Of a stretch of 64,000 nucleotides of DNA, positions 22,971-33,130 are shown in pieces; within the stretch, counting starts at the first letter, position 1, and each line of letters starts with the position of its first letter. The translations under genes were made by a program, and so were the position numbers. The DNA comes from Apoderus coryli (lineage: Eukaryota > Arthropoda > Insecta > Coleoptera > Attelabidae), in contig OU452212.1 of NCBI GenBank assembly GCA_911728435.2, positions 8,066,563 to 8,130,562 of the forward strand, read 5' to 3'. The notes below the pieces were generated by a model. The model did no database searches and was not told the origin of the DNA. It saw nothing but the letters and a program-made list of their open reading frames with translations.

Positions 22971-24661
22971 ACTCTAATTTTCTGAAGGAAAATTCTAATA
23001 TTTTGATCTTACGTGCTGACAAGGGAAACACTACAGTAGCGCTAACTAGAGAATGTTATAATTCAAAAGCCCTTGAAATGCTAAATGATATTAATACCTA
23101 TCAAATTTTACCAATCGATCCGACAATCACAATTCAGAACAAATTGAATACCATTTTGAAGAAGCTACATAAAGATGACATTATTGACAAAAACACTCTT
23201 ACACAATTGAAATGTGAAACCGGCACACCACCAAAAATTTATTTTTTACCCAAAATCCACAAAGAGAATTGTCCACTTCGGCCGGTTGTAAGCTTTGTTG
23301 GTAGTCCTTTATACTCTCTCACTAAATTTATTAGCGAATTACTAAAACATATATTATTTGAAAAGGACGATAAATATGTACAAAATTCGTTTGAATTTGT
23401 TAGGGATATTACCAATATTATATTACCATCAAATTATATTCTTGTTTCCTTAGATGTTAAATCTCTTTTTACTAACATACCGGTCGAGTTGGTCAAAGAG
23501 GCGATACTTGAAAAATGGCACCTAATAGAAATTCATACGAAACTTTCTTTAGATCAATTCATCCAACTCTTTGATTTATGTACAGCAAATAGTTATTTTC
23601 AATATGAAAATCTCTTTTATGTTCAAGTTTTTGGCCTAGGCATGGGTAACTGTCTTTCACCCATATGTGCAGATATCATCATGACAAAACTTCAAACTTA
23701 TGGCTTAGACAGAATCTCATTCAGTGTCCCATTTTTTAAACGTTATGTTGATGATATAATCACGGCAATTCCAAACGATAAAAGTGCTGAAATCCTTGAA
23801 GTTTTCAATCAGTTCCACCCCCGCCTTCAATTTACAATAGAACTTGAAACTAATAATAAATTACCTTTTCTGGATACAATAGTTATTAAGAATTTCGACA
23901 ACAAACTGTTGACGGATTGGTATCAAAAACCAACTTTTTCTGAGCGTTTTCTAAACTTCTTTTCTTCTCACCCATTTTCACAGAAAATTAATATTATTAA
24001 AAACTTAAAATATAGGGCTTTACACTTATCCGGTCAACAATTTTGGGACCAGAATCTAAACAAAATAAAAGAATATTTGATAAAGAACAATTATCCAATG
24101 AGTATTATAAGACGCTTCTTATATCATGATCACCAAACACAACCTCCAGATGATATACCTACCACCATTAATATTAAATTTTTTAAAATCCCTTATGTCA
24201 AGAACTTATCTGAAAAACTAACGAGTATTTTGAATAAGAATAATGTCAAGGTTTGTTTAAAGTGCGAAAACACTAATAAAAAGTTTTTCTCTCAATTAAA
24301 ATCTAGAACCCCGAATGAATTCAAATCTGGGGTAGTGTACGAAATACCTTGTTTAAACTGTAACAAAGTGTACATAGGTCAGACGAACAGATACTTGAAA
24401 ACTAGAATCAGCGAACACAAAAGAGACTCCACTAACATTTTAAACCCTTTAAAAAGAAAACCTAATCCTACAGCACTTGCCCAACATACGCTTGACCACT
24501 TACATCGTTTTGATTTTGACAATACTAAAATTGTTGGCCAACAAAAAATATTAAAAAAACGTTTAATGGACGAAATGATTTGTATTAAAAAGGAGAAAAA
24601 CTCTATTAACGTCAGAAGTGATATTGAAAATTTAAATTCGGCATATTTTAACATTCTATAG
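22955..24661 (+). CDS. Penelope-like element polyprotein: reverse transcriptase with GIY-YIG endonuclease
   Basis: A single open frame of 568 codons encodes a Penelope-type retroelement protein that copies RNA and nicks target DNA in the nucleus. The RT lies at about residues 20-340. It starts with ILRADKGNTTVALT, then YFLPKIHKENCPLRPVVSF (about residue 95), motif A SLDVKSLFTNIP (about 165), GLGMGNCLSPICADI (about 226) and catalytic motif C FKRYVDDIIT (about 261). The C-terminal GIY-YIG nuclease begins with GVVYEIPCLNCNKVYIGQT (about 459) and has the catalytic Arg in LKTRISEHKRD. A Cys pair before it (VCLKCENT) fits the usual zinc-knuckle linker. Family members usually have 650-800 residues, so the N-terminus is probably truncated by about 100 or more. 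No stop codon or frameshift is present, which suggests recent insertion. Confidence 0.93.
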   Translation: MLHIKYSNFLKENSNILILRADKGNTTVALTRECYNSKALEMLNDINTYQILPIDPTITIQNKLNTILKKLHKDDIIDKNTLTQLKCETGTPPKIYFLPKIHKENCPLRPVVSFVGSPLYSLTKFISELLKHILFEKDDKYVQNSFEFVRDITNIILPSNYILVSLDVKSLFTNIPVELVKEAILEKWHLIEIHTKLSLDQFIQLFDLCTANSYFQYENLFYVQVFGLGMGNCLSPICADIIMTKLQTYGLDRISFSVPFFKRYVDDIITAIPNDKSAEILEVFNQFHPRLQFTIELETNNKLPFLDTIVIKNFDNKLLTDWYQKPTFSERFLNFFSSHPFSQKINIIKNLKYRALHLSGQQFWDQNLNKIKEYLIKNNYPMSIIRRFLYHDHQTQPPDDIPTTINIKFFKIPYVKNLSEKLTSILNKNNVKVCLKCENTNKKFFSQLKSRTPNEFKSGVVYEIPCLNCNKVYIGQTNRYLKTRISEHKRDSTNILNPLKRKPNPTALAQHTLDHLHRFDFDNTKIVGQQKILKKRLMDEMICIKKEKNSINVRSDIENLNSAYFNIL

Positions 24662-25299
24662 AAACATCCCTTGTATACCAAATTCACAATTATAATGATA
24701 CTGTTTCTCGATGTCTGTACCTATGGCAGGTTTTTGTTTTATATTTTTTTGGTTAAACTGAAATTTTAAATTGTTTGATTGTTAATAGGTACATTTACAT
24801 TTTTCACTAAATAAAATACCATCCAGATTAGACGACTAGTGATATTGTATTGTTGTTATGCTTTTATGTTATTTTATTTATACATAAGTATACATACATG
24901 TGTTCTGTTTGTGCGTGTCTCGTTTATATCAAAAATTCTTACCGACAAAAAGAAACAATGATGTAAGTTTTTATAAATTTTATTTGCACATCTTTATATG
25001 GATTTTTTATATGCATTATATACGGTTTTCAAACAGGACAAATTTCTGACTTAGTTTCGTTTGTTATACTGATCTTATTATTGTGTTTCTTGGTTTTTTT
25101 TTTTTATTTATGATAACATATTTTAAAATTTTATGTGCTATCAGAGTTATTTAATTCATTTTTTGATGTTTTTAATTGTTTTTTAACTTTTCTTTTCGAG
25201 TTATTCTACCCTATTATATTTTTTAAAATCTATATTACAATTTAACAAACAAGAAAAGAAGAGAAATATTAGTTGATATGAGATTGTATATGTGTATCT
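24662..25299 (+). mobile_element. Penelope-like element 3' untranslated region
   Basis: AT-rich, T-biased sequence between the ORF stop and the right inverted arm, with no coding potential. It is included in the element because the inverted arms bracket it. Confidence 0.7.
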
Positions 25300-25451
25300 G
25301 TATTTTATATGTAACATTTCTTTATTATACTTGGGAACTTTGTTCTTTTCAGTTGTGCCCTGAGGATGACAATAAAGATTGTCGAAACGTTGGCTTAAAA
25401 TACATTAGTTTCTTTTACAAAAGACCTAAAACCCATTAATTTCTCACTATA
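25300..25451 (-). repeat. Right inverted arm of the Penelope-like element
   Basis: Reverse complement of 22821-22970. It carries the hammerhead-like core on the plus strand at 25358-25394 (ccctgaggatgac, then ttgtcgaaacgttggc). An ATTATTATT run follows it and a similar tattattgt precedes the left arm, which may be the target-site remnant. Confidence 0.9.
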
Positions 25452-27480
25452 ATTATTATTATTATTATTTCCAAAACACTCTCCCTATTTTTGAATGAAT
25501 TTAGAGAAGCACCTGGCTTTCCTTTTAAGTAACTTTACAAATCGGTGGCCTCCGACTAATTTCATCTGTTTACCGACATGGGTGGCGCCGCATTCGTTAC
25601 ACAGCTGTCACTTGCTTCATTTTATTTTCACTATTAGGTCCTGTTCTGGAACGTTTTGAGTATCGTATATATATTCTATTATGATATTTTTACGCTTTCT
25701 GCGAAACGATTCAACACAAACATCTTCATGAATCAATAAATGATTTTCAACTGAAAAATATTAGTATTTATTGCCAATATTACATATCCATCTAATTATA
25801 AATGTTTATCTAATAAAGATATGATAATTGCATGACCTATATTTCTGTGTATTTCCCTATAATACCCTATACATATAGGTACTACTATATTGCTATAATA
25901 ATTGTGTTTTGAAGCTGACATTTTAAATTCCAGATGCTGATAATTTAAATTTTACATAAATTATCACTATTTAATTGATGGAATAATTTATTAAGGTTAT
26001 CAAAGCAAGGATTCTGCTATGTAATCAATACATTACAATAAGATTGAATCTTTTCGAGTTGTAACTATTTTGTAAAAATGTTACCTATAAACATGAAATA
26101 AAAAAGACTTCACAACATAGAACATTTGAAAAAATCAAGATTTTTATGGGTTTGCAAAATGTCATCACCCTGTATAATGGGTAGCTTTTCGAACCAATGT
26201 GTAATGGATTATTTTACTACAGGATGCTGTACATCTTATGAAAAACCTACTATTTGCAAAACGCATTGGCGTTACTATAAAAAATGGCTATTTTAAAATT
26301 CATATCTAGTTAACTATGGCACTTTAGAGCAAACAAACCTTATATCAAAAACTTTTAATAAAATGTCTGAATCGAAAGCAAAAATAATATATAGGGTGTT
26401 TCATTTAAAAAAACGTAAGTTTGATATGCTACGGGATAATGTAACACCCTGTATAAATGGCACTTATTTTAGAATGAAGTCCTAATAGGTCTACAAAATC
26501 AGACTCACCCTGTATATGGTTTTTATTAATTTGTATTAAGTTTGACTAAATATATAGCCATTTGCCATTCAGGATTATAAAGAAAAGAGAATTTGGAAGC
26601 TAGTGACACTTTGATATATAGGGTGTCCCATTTATTATTTTTTATTATGTTATTTTAAACAATAGGACTTCCAAAAAAATGGGTATGCCACTGTATTTAC
26701 CATCAAATCAAAAAATCAAAATCACCCTGTATAGAGGAAACTAATTATATGGTTTGTTTCTTCTTCTTCTTCAACTTTGTAGTCTAGTTAAACGCTATCT
26801 CAGATAATGCATTTGAATGGATGGACATTATTATAGGTACGCCCCTGATTTATTAAGATCGTAATAAGTAATAAGCAATACAAATTAAAACAGCAAATTT
26901 AAATGGATACTGTTTGTTTCTGTTTGTAAATACCTTTTAATCTTCACTCATTACAATTAAACACATAATTTCGAAAAGATGAAAGGTTAACCCAAAAACT
27001 TTGTATGTAGCCTTAAGGATATGTGTACAATATTTCTAAAATGGATTTTTCCACGAAAAATGTCGCATTATTCCTTATACAAACTTCTTTTAGATTGATT
27101 GAGAAATAATTATGTTGATGTATGAATTACAGATATTCGTATAATCATTTTGAAATTGAAAATATAAATATTTATAAAATTTCCTCAAAATATATTATTA
27201 AACTTTCTGTGAAACAATAGGCAACCGCAAATACAGCAATCAAAGATTCAGGTTTGTTGTTATATTCACCTCAGTTTAGCATCTGGTCCTTTTAGAATAC
27301 TATTGCATAAATGAGTGGAACGTAATCATGTCAAATCAGTTCTGTTGTGAGTTGAGTTCAAAAAGGACAGAAATTGATAAAGTTGACATTGACAGTAAAA
27401 GAAAAGCATATGCAATTAACCTCAAAAATTGCATGTTAAAAGTTTCCGGGTTTCCTTATAATTTAATAGCTAAACAAGAC
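25452..27480. other. Intergenic DNA with clustered CACCCTGTATA motifs
   Basis: No gene is seen. Between 26160 and 26735 the string caccctgtata or its complement tatagggtg occurs six times in alternating orientation (about 26166, 26390, 26445, 26505, 26617 and 26723). The rest is AT-rich. Confidence 0.6.
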
Positions 27481-27499
27481 TAGCTAAAATTCGAGTAAA

Positions 27500-30400
27500 A
27501 TGTCCTGGATATTCGGTTATGGGAGAAATCAAAACCAGACACCAGATCTCTCACAAATGGGGCTGGGTAATCCAGGCCTAGCAGGTGGCGGAGGCGGATC
27601 TGACGATGGCACACCAAAAGATCCACCAAACCTTACTAAAGCAGAAAGACGTCAGATGGAAGCCTATAGATTTGATTCAACCGCTTTAGAACGGGCGGCA
27701 CAAGCAGCACGAGAATTAGAAAAGTCAAGTTAGTACAAATAACAATATTAGGTTATGTAATATTTGATACTGTACGAAGGTCATTTACATTTAATGAATT
27801 TGCATCTTAGGCCATGCAAAAGATGCGTTGGACCTATCCAAATTACAAGAGAGTACTCGACAAATTGAGCATCAAGCTAAAATTAAGGAATATGAAGCAC
27901 ATATTGCACAAATGCAGATTGAAGCTAAACGTGCTGAAGGGGAAGAAAAACGGAAGGTACTTCAAGAAGAGACTAGGCAGCATCAATCTAGAGCACAATA
28001 TCAGGATCAATTAGCCCGAAAGCGATATGAGGATCAATTACAGCAACAACAACGAATGAATGAAGAAAATTTGAAACGGTAAATTAATTCTTATTAATTA
28101 GTTATTAGGCTAGAGTTATTTATATTTGTTTTAGTCAGGAAGAATCAGTTGCCAAACAAGAAGCAATGCGTAAATCCACAATTGAACACGAAATGGAATT
28201 ACGGCATAAAAATGAAATGAAACGAGTTGAAGCTGAAATGAAAGCCAAAGCTAAAGTCGATAGGGAAAACCGTGACATAACTCTAGAACAAATTAGGTTA
28301 AAAGCGGAAGAAAATCGGATTACCGTCTTAGAAAGTATAAAGTAAGTTTAATTACTTATTAGTAAATAACAAATTAATACGTGATTAATTTATTAGAACT
28401 GCGGGTACAGTGATTGGTTCTGGGGTGCAAACGTTGTTGACCGATTGGAATAAGGTTTTAGCAGCTGCCGGGGGTCTTTCATTGGTTGCTCTTGGTGTTT
28501 ACTCGGCTAAAGGAGCAACCGGGGTTACTGCTAGATATATAGAATCTAGATTGGGTAAGTTTGTTACCGAAAGTCAAGCTGCTGCTATTACAATGCACTG
28601 TTTGTTTTAATAGGTAAACCTTCATTGGTGCGAGAAACGTCACGGTTCTCTCTATTAGAGTCAATTAAGCATCCAATAGAAACGCTGAAGGCATTAAAAA
28701 CCAAAGATCAGAATCCACTTAGCGGTGTGGTGCTAGCACCAAAGTTAGAGGAGCGTCTAAGAGATGTCGCTATAGCAACTAAAAACACCAAACAAAACAA
28801 AGGAATGTATAGGAATATATTGATGCATGGTCCTCCAGGGACAGGAAAGACTATGTTCACGAAGGTAGGCGAAAACCATTGACACACACTTAAGAAATTC
28901 ATTATTTGTAGTAAAATATGACAGAGATTAGATAGTATACAGACATTCTAACATTTATATGTTTAACGGTCCATTGGGCGGGGTAAATTTTGACACTAGC
29001 AGACCACATGTGATTTTAGTTCGCTAAACTATTGTATAAGCGCGTTTCTTTATTAAATGTCAATGTTCAATAAAAATGGATGACATGGAGAGGGGAAGAG
29101 CTTTTTAACCTCTAAAAATATAGTAAACATTTAAAAGATTATGAAATAGGCTTGTTTAACAAAACAAGACTTTATGGAGTCAGTGACCTCCCAGGCAGCC
29201 GATATAGGAACTGTTGTTCACTAGGTGTACTACCAACGAAAACTAGATGTCGCCAAATACATCCTTTTACATCTCTGTACCGTGTGGGGTATATACCACA
29301 TTATTTACGAGGGTTTGGCTGTCAACTACTGACCGATCACCACTGATGAGTCGTGGATCGACGAAACGGCCGTCTGGTGAAAGTATAGTGGTTGACAGAC
29401 AAACTCTCGAAATATAAGTCTTGTTTTGTTAAACAAGCCCATTTCAAATGTAGGCGATCACGCTTAAGGGAATATCGGCGCGTCTATGTGTTGGTAGTTG
29501 CTTTATGGAGTCAGTGACCTCCCAGGCAGCCGATATAGGAACTGTTGTTCACTCGGTGTACTACCAACGAAAACTAGATGTCGCCAAACACATCCTTTTA
29601 CATTTAAAAGATTATTTTTTGTTATACGTTTAAAGGTGGGAGCTGCTTTGAGCAGCTTTCCTTTTAGAAATGTTTTAATATCGTTCTGTAGTAACTCAAA
29701 GTTAGACAAGTGATCAGATCTCACTCGTGTGTCATAAAAGGAACACAGCTGCTCTTAGTATTGGTTCTTGAATTTGAGACATGGATTTGTTAGACTAACC
29801 ACTCTTCTGGGTAATAAGGGGGTCTAAATGTTTTTGAATTTACAGAAACTTGCCAAACATTCGGGAATGGACTACGCGATATTGACTGGAGGTGATATTG
29901 CGCCTATGGGGCGAGACGGGGTCACTGCAGTTCATAAAGTGTTCGATTGGGCAAATAGTAGTAATAAAGGTAACTAACTATACAGATATTTTAACTTTTT
30001 GCCATAAATAAACGGTAGTTGGGGATCATCAACTAGTCTGTTTTGATCTCTGAATTCGCAAAATTGCCAAACTTGAATAGTCGAGCTATTTGATCAACGT
30101 AACGCGCCTGCTCACAATTTGGCGTTGTGTTCGTTTGTTAATCACCCACCGTATCTGGTTCCTAACAACTTTGTCATGTTTCCTAAGCTTAAAGTTTCAT
30201 TTGAAGGGCAGAGATTTTCATGGAAGGCCAATAACTAGAAATACTGTAAGCTATCCATTAAGTTCCTTCTAATAATAATACGAAATTTATATTCACAGGT
30301 TTACTCTTATTTGTTGATGAAGCCGATGCCTTTTTACGGAAACGTTCCTCTGAAAATATCTCGGAAGACTTGCGTGCTACTTTAAACGCATTTCTTTACC

Positions 30401-31034
30401 GTACCGGCGAGCAAAGCAATAAATTCATGTTGGTACTAGCCTCAAACACTCCGGAACAGTTCGACTGGGCAGTTAATGATCGTTTAGATGAAATGGTCGA
30501 ATTCACTCTACCTGGTCTCGAGGAAAGAGAACGTCTAATTCGTTTGTACTTCCAGAAGTTCGTTTTAGAGCCTGCTGCAGAAGGAAAACGACGTCTGAAA
30601 GTTGACAACTTCGACTACAGCGCTCTGTGCAGCAAAATGGCGGTAATGACAGAAGGTATGTCAGGTAGAGAAATCGCTAAATTAGGTGTGTCATGGCAAG
30701 CTGCAGCGTATGCTTCACAAGATGGTGTTTTAACTGAGAAAATGGTTCTGGATAAAGTTGAAGATCATGTTAAGCAACATAGACAGAAGGTATGTATAGT
30801 TTTATATTGTTTTTAAGGAATTGTCATGTAATAATTGTGTTGTATTAGGTTGAATGGCAGAGTGAGCAAGAAAAACGGGAGTCGAAGAGTATTTATCACT
30901 CGGAGAAAGAAGACTCGTACATCCCAGTTGTAGCGAAAGCTATTGAAGATAATGTAGGTAAAAGTGAAGATGTAAGTGTTAAGAAAGAGGAGGATAGTAG
31001 TAAATCTGACAAGAATGAAGTAGATAAGAGATAG
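27500..31034 (+). CDS. ATAD3: ATAD3 family mitochondrial AAA+ ATPase
   Basis: Eight exons with consistent phases: 27500-27728, 27811-28078, about 28135-28341, 28397-28554, 28614-28864, 29846-29969, 30299-30789 and 30849-31034, giving about 637 residues (human ATAD3A has 634). It starts [11 protein letters not shown], then a Gly/Pro-rich segment. A long coiled coil follows (exons 2-3, Glu/Gln/Lys/Arg-rich, including [14 protein letters not shown]). Exon 4 holds the membrane region ([19 protein letters not shown]). The AAA+ core has Walker [12 protein letters not shown] (end of exon 5), Walker [16 protein letters not shown], sensor 1 [11 protein letters not shown] and the arginine-finger region DRLDEM (exon 7). 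The family sits in the mitochondrial inner membrane and organises nucleoids, cristae and cholesterol/lipid traffic. Intron 5 carries the hammerhead retroelement and intron 6 a mariner scrap. A polyadenylation signal AATAAA lies at 31052. Confidence 0.95.
29127..29615 (+). mobile_element. Hammerhead-ribozyme retroelement (retrozyme-like) with 16-bp target-site duplication
   Basis: The element spans 29143-29599 and is flanked by identical copies of ACATTTAAAAGATTAT (29127-29142 and 29600-29615). A segment beginning ctttatggagtcagtgacct at 29170 is repeated from 29501 (period 331 bp) for about 100 bp, up to the end of the element, with three or so differences. This makes a pseudo-LTR-like terminal direct repeat around one hammerhead ribozyme. 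The first unit is also bracketed by a perfect 24-bp inverted repeat (29149-29172 and 29416-29439). It encodes no protein. It sits in ATAD3 intron 5 in the sense orientation. The layout matches animal retrozymes and Penelope-type non-autonomous elements, which rely on another element's proteins. Confidence 0.8.
29337..29380 (+). ncRNA. Type I hammerhead self-cleaving ribozyme
   Basis: All conserved core bases are present. Stem I 5' strand TCACCA (29337-29342) is followed by CTGATGA (29343-29349). Stem II is GTCG/CGAC (29350-29353 with 29359-29362) closed by a TGGAT loop. GAAA (29363-29366) leads into a minimal stem III AC/GT with a GGCC loop. The cleavage-site triplet is GTC, with C at 29374, and stem I 3' strand TGGTGA (29375-29380) pairs perfectly. 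Stem I extends after an internal loop into a 14-bp helix with one mismatch (29313-29326 with 29391-29404). A two-pair stem III is typical of retrozyme and Penelope hammerheads, which tend to cleave as dimers. Cleavage is predicted after 29374. Confidence 0.92.
30120..30235 (+). mobile_element. Tiny mariner transposase remnant in ATAD3 intron 6
   Basis: One frame reads [18 protein letters not shown] followed by FEGQRFSW. This aligns with the mariner segment around the third catalytic Asp (HPPYSPDLAP-x-D-FF-LFPKLK...L-G-RF). The Asp is lost, only about 35 residues remain and there are no terminal repeats. Confidence 0.55.
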
Positions 31035-31480
31035 ACACATAGTTTAGCTTGAATAAATTGTATTTACGTAATCCCAAAATGAGACTGAGTTCGGGTTTAC
31101 CTAAGTATACTTGGTTGGTGTATTAAGAATGGATCTATTGTAAAATATGTTAGTTTAAGTTGCATTTAAATTGGATAATGATTTGAAAGAAATAGTTTTC
31201 AACTTTGTTGGATGAATTTACTTGTAACAAGTGTTGTGATATGTTTCTCGAGTGCTGCTCAAAGGGAAAGTGTTATTTATCGTCCTTTGCACTATAAAAT
31301 AATAATGATTGTTACCTGTTTTTATTATTTTTTCTGTTTTGTATAAAATTGTGAAATGAAAAAAATAAAAAGTCGCACGTTGGAGAACATTTTTTGAAAA
31401 TGAATGTTTAATAAAAGTGTGTTTATTAAAGAACTGTTGTGATTATTCTTGTTCTTGGTCCACTATTATTTTTAAACTCA
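31035..31480 (+). other. ATAD3 3' untranslated and downstream region
   Basis: Candidate polyadenylation signals AATAAA occur at 31052, about 31364 and about 31410. No other gene is seen. Confidence 0.5.
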
Positions 31481-31559
31481 TCATCATCAGCATTCACTCA
31501 TTCATTTTTTGCTAAGATGAGTTTCCTCGTTTTCTTGACCCACCCTGGGGAACACCCCG

Positions 31560-32240
31560 GCTACGCCCATGACACTTACATTTCAACAAAAAGAGGGCGC
31601 AAACGCTCCGTTCTGCGGCCCGGAACCCATCTTTGGCCTTCCAAAAAGCCGTATGAAGGAAAAACTTCGGAGATGGGGAAAAGTAACAACTTAAGTGCTA
31701 CTGGAGAAACACTCCAGGCCTAAGACAATCAAAAAGGTTTCTCAAACCTTCAGAGGCCAACGCAGGGAAGCTTATCCAACTGGAGAGAAGCGACCTAAGG
31801 CGAATTACAGGCCTTTTTACGGGACATCATCCAGTGAAGTACCATCTCAAAAAGATGGGACTAACCGAGGACGACACTTGTCGGTTTTGCGAAGACGCAA
31901 CAGAACACGTGCTCTGCGAATGCATGGCACTTTTCTGCAAAAGGCTAAAACACCTTGGAGGGGTGACCCTAACACCCGACGAGGCAAGGAATTTAGCCCC
32001 CAGAGAAATCATCAACTTTATGAAAAGTGTGGGACAGCTGGGCAATTTATAGATTAGAGTCATTCACAAAAGATCTTCTGCAGGTCGAAGTGAGGGGAGG
32101 CCAAACCGCCTAAACGACTCCGAAAAACAATCTACATTTCAACAGTAGTGAGAAAAATAACAGACTGTTTAAGATCCGACGAAATTATATTTGGTTTATA
32201 GAACCAAAACCAGCGGCGCTCCGATGCCGGAGGGGGGTTA
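31560..32240 (+). mobile_element. R1/LOA-like LINE C-terminal fragment
   Basis: A frameshifted reading gives HHPVKYHLKKMGLTEDDTC followed by RFCEDATEHVLCECMAL. This is the Cys/His knuckle that closes R1/LOA/Jockey-type polyproteins. It ends with NLAPREIINFMKSVGQLGN near 32050 and a GC-rich 3' untranslated tail. No RT core is present. Confidence 0.65.
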
Positions 32241-32499
32241 AGAGTTTTTGTTTCTAAAATCTTCCATACAAAAGTGGCGATATGGACATTCCTTTTTTGG
32301 GCAACAAAAACCCTATTAAAATCTCGAGACTGTCCCCAAACCGTTCTAGGACAGAATTGTAGTAAACACTCTAAATCTCGCGAAAGCTAAGAGAGCTTTT
32401 AATGAAAGAAGCAAAAAAATCATTTGACATGGGCTTTAAAATTAAGATGCTTATCTATTCTAGCACCAAGAAAATTGACGTAATTATCAATGGGGGACA

Positions 32500-32720
32500 T
32501 TGTGACTATCAAGGTAAAGGAGTCCTTGTACCGGCTATGAATCTCAATTATACTTCAGCACAAGTGGGAATCTGTCCAGGAACTCTCCACTACTCCGGCA
32601 ATAACCGTCGTGGTGTCATCGGCATATAGAGAGACATCCTTACCAAATTAGAAGAGTTCAGTTGCTTCTCTCATTAAACGTTTCTCTATATTTTCATTTC
32701 CAATTTCTTCTAACCTCTCT
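32500..32720 (-). mobile_element. LINE reverse transcriptase scrap with YADD box
   Basis: On the minus strand the sequence around 32635-32570 reads VSLYADDTTTVIAGVVESSW, the catalytic motif C of a non-LTR reverse transcriptase. Flanking frames are broken and nothing else of the enzyme is recognisable. Confidence 0.55.
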
Positions 32721-33130
32721 TCCTCCTCAACGGCTTGGATAGTTGCAACAATGACTGGCAGCATGATTAACTAATAATATGAACAATATAAAATTGCCGA
32801 AACTGAAAAAGCACTAAAAAAAGAAATCCAAAAGGCCCTAAAAATAACCAAATTCTTGGTAAATGTTTTTAGGTCGTTTAATATTGTACCGAAACTTGCC
32901 GAAGAGTAGTCGACGACAACACCGAGTACTGCTTAAATTGACTGTCGCTTTCAATATCGAAATCGACAGGTAGATTTCTATACAAGCACAACGTCGCACT
33001 GCTAATCCTAGCGTAGGATGCAAATACCCGCCTGAATAGAAAACTAACTTTACAGAGACAAATCGTTTGCAAAATGCTCGAAAGCTGTCAGAGTTTCTCG
33101 CACTTTTGTCTGGCTTAAATTGCGTAAATA

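Noticed and set aside
32838..33072. Short Cys-containing minus-strand frames
   Set aside because: Overlapping frames with no recognisable domain next to a mariner insertion; likely chance.
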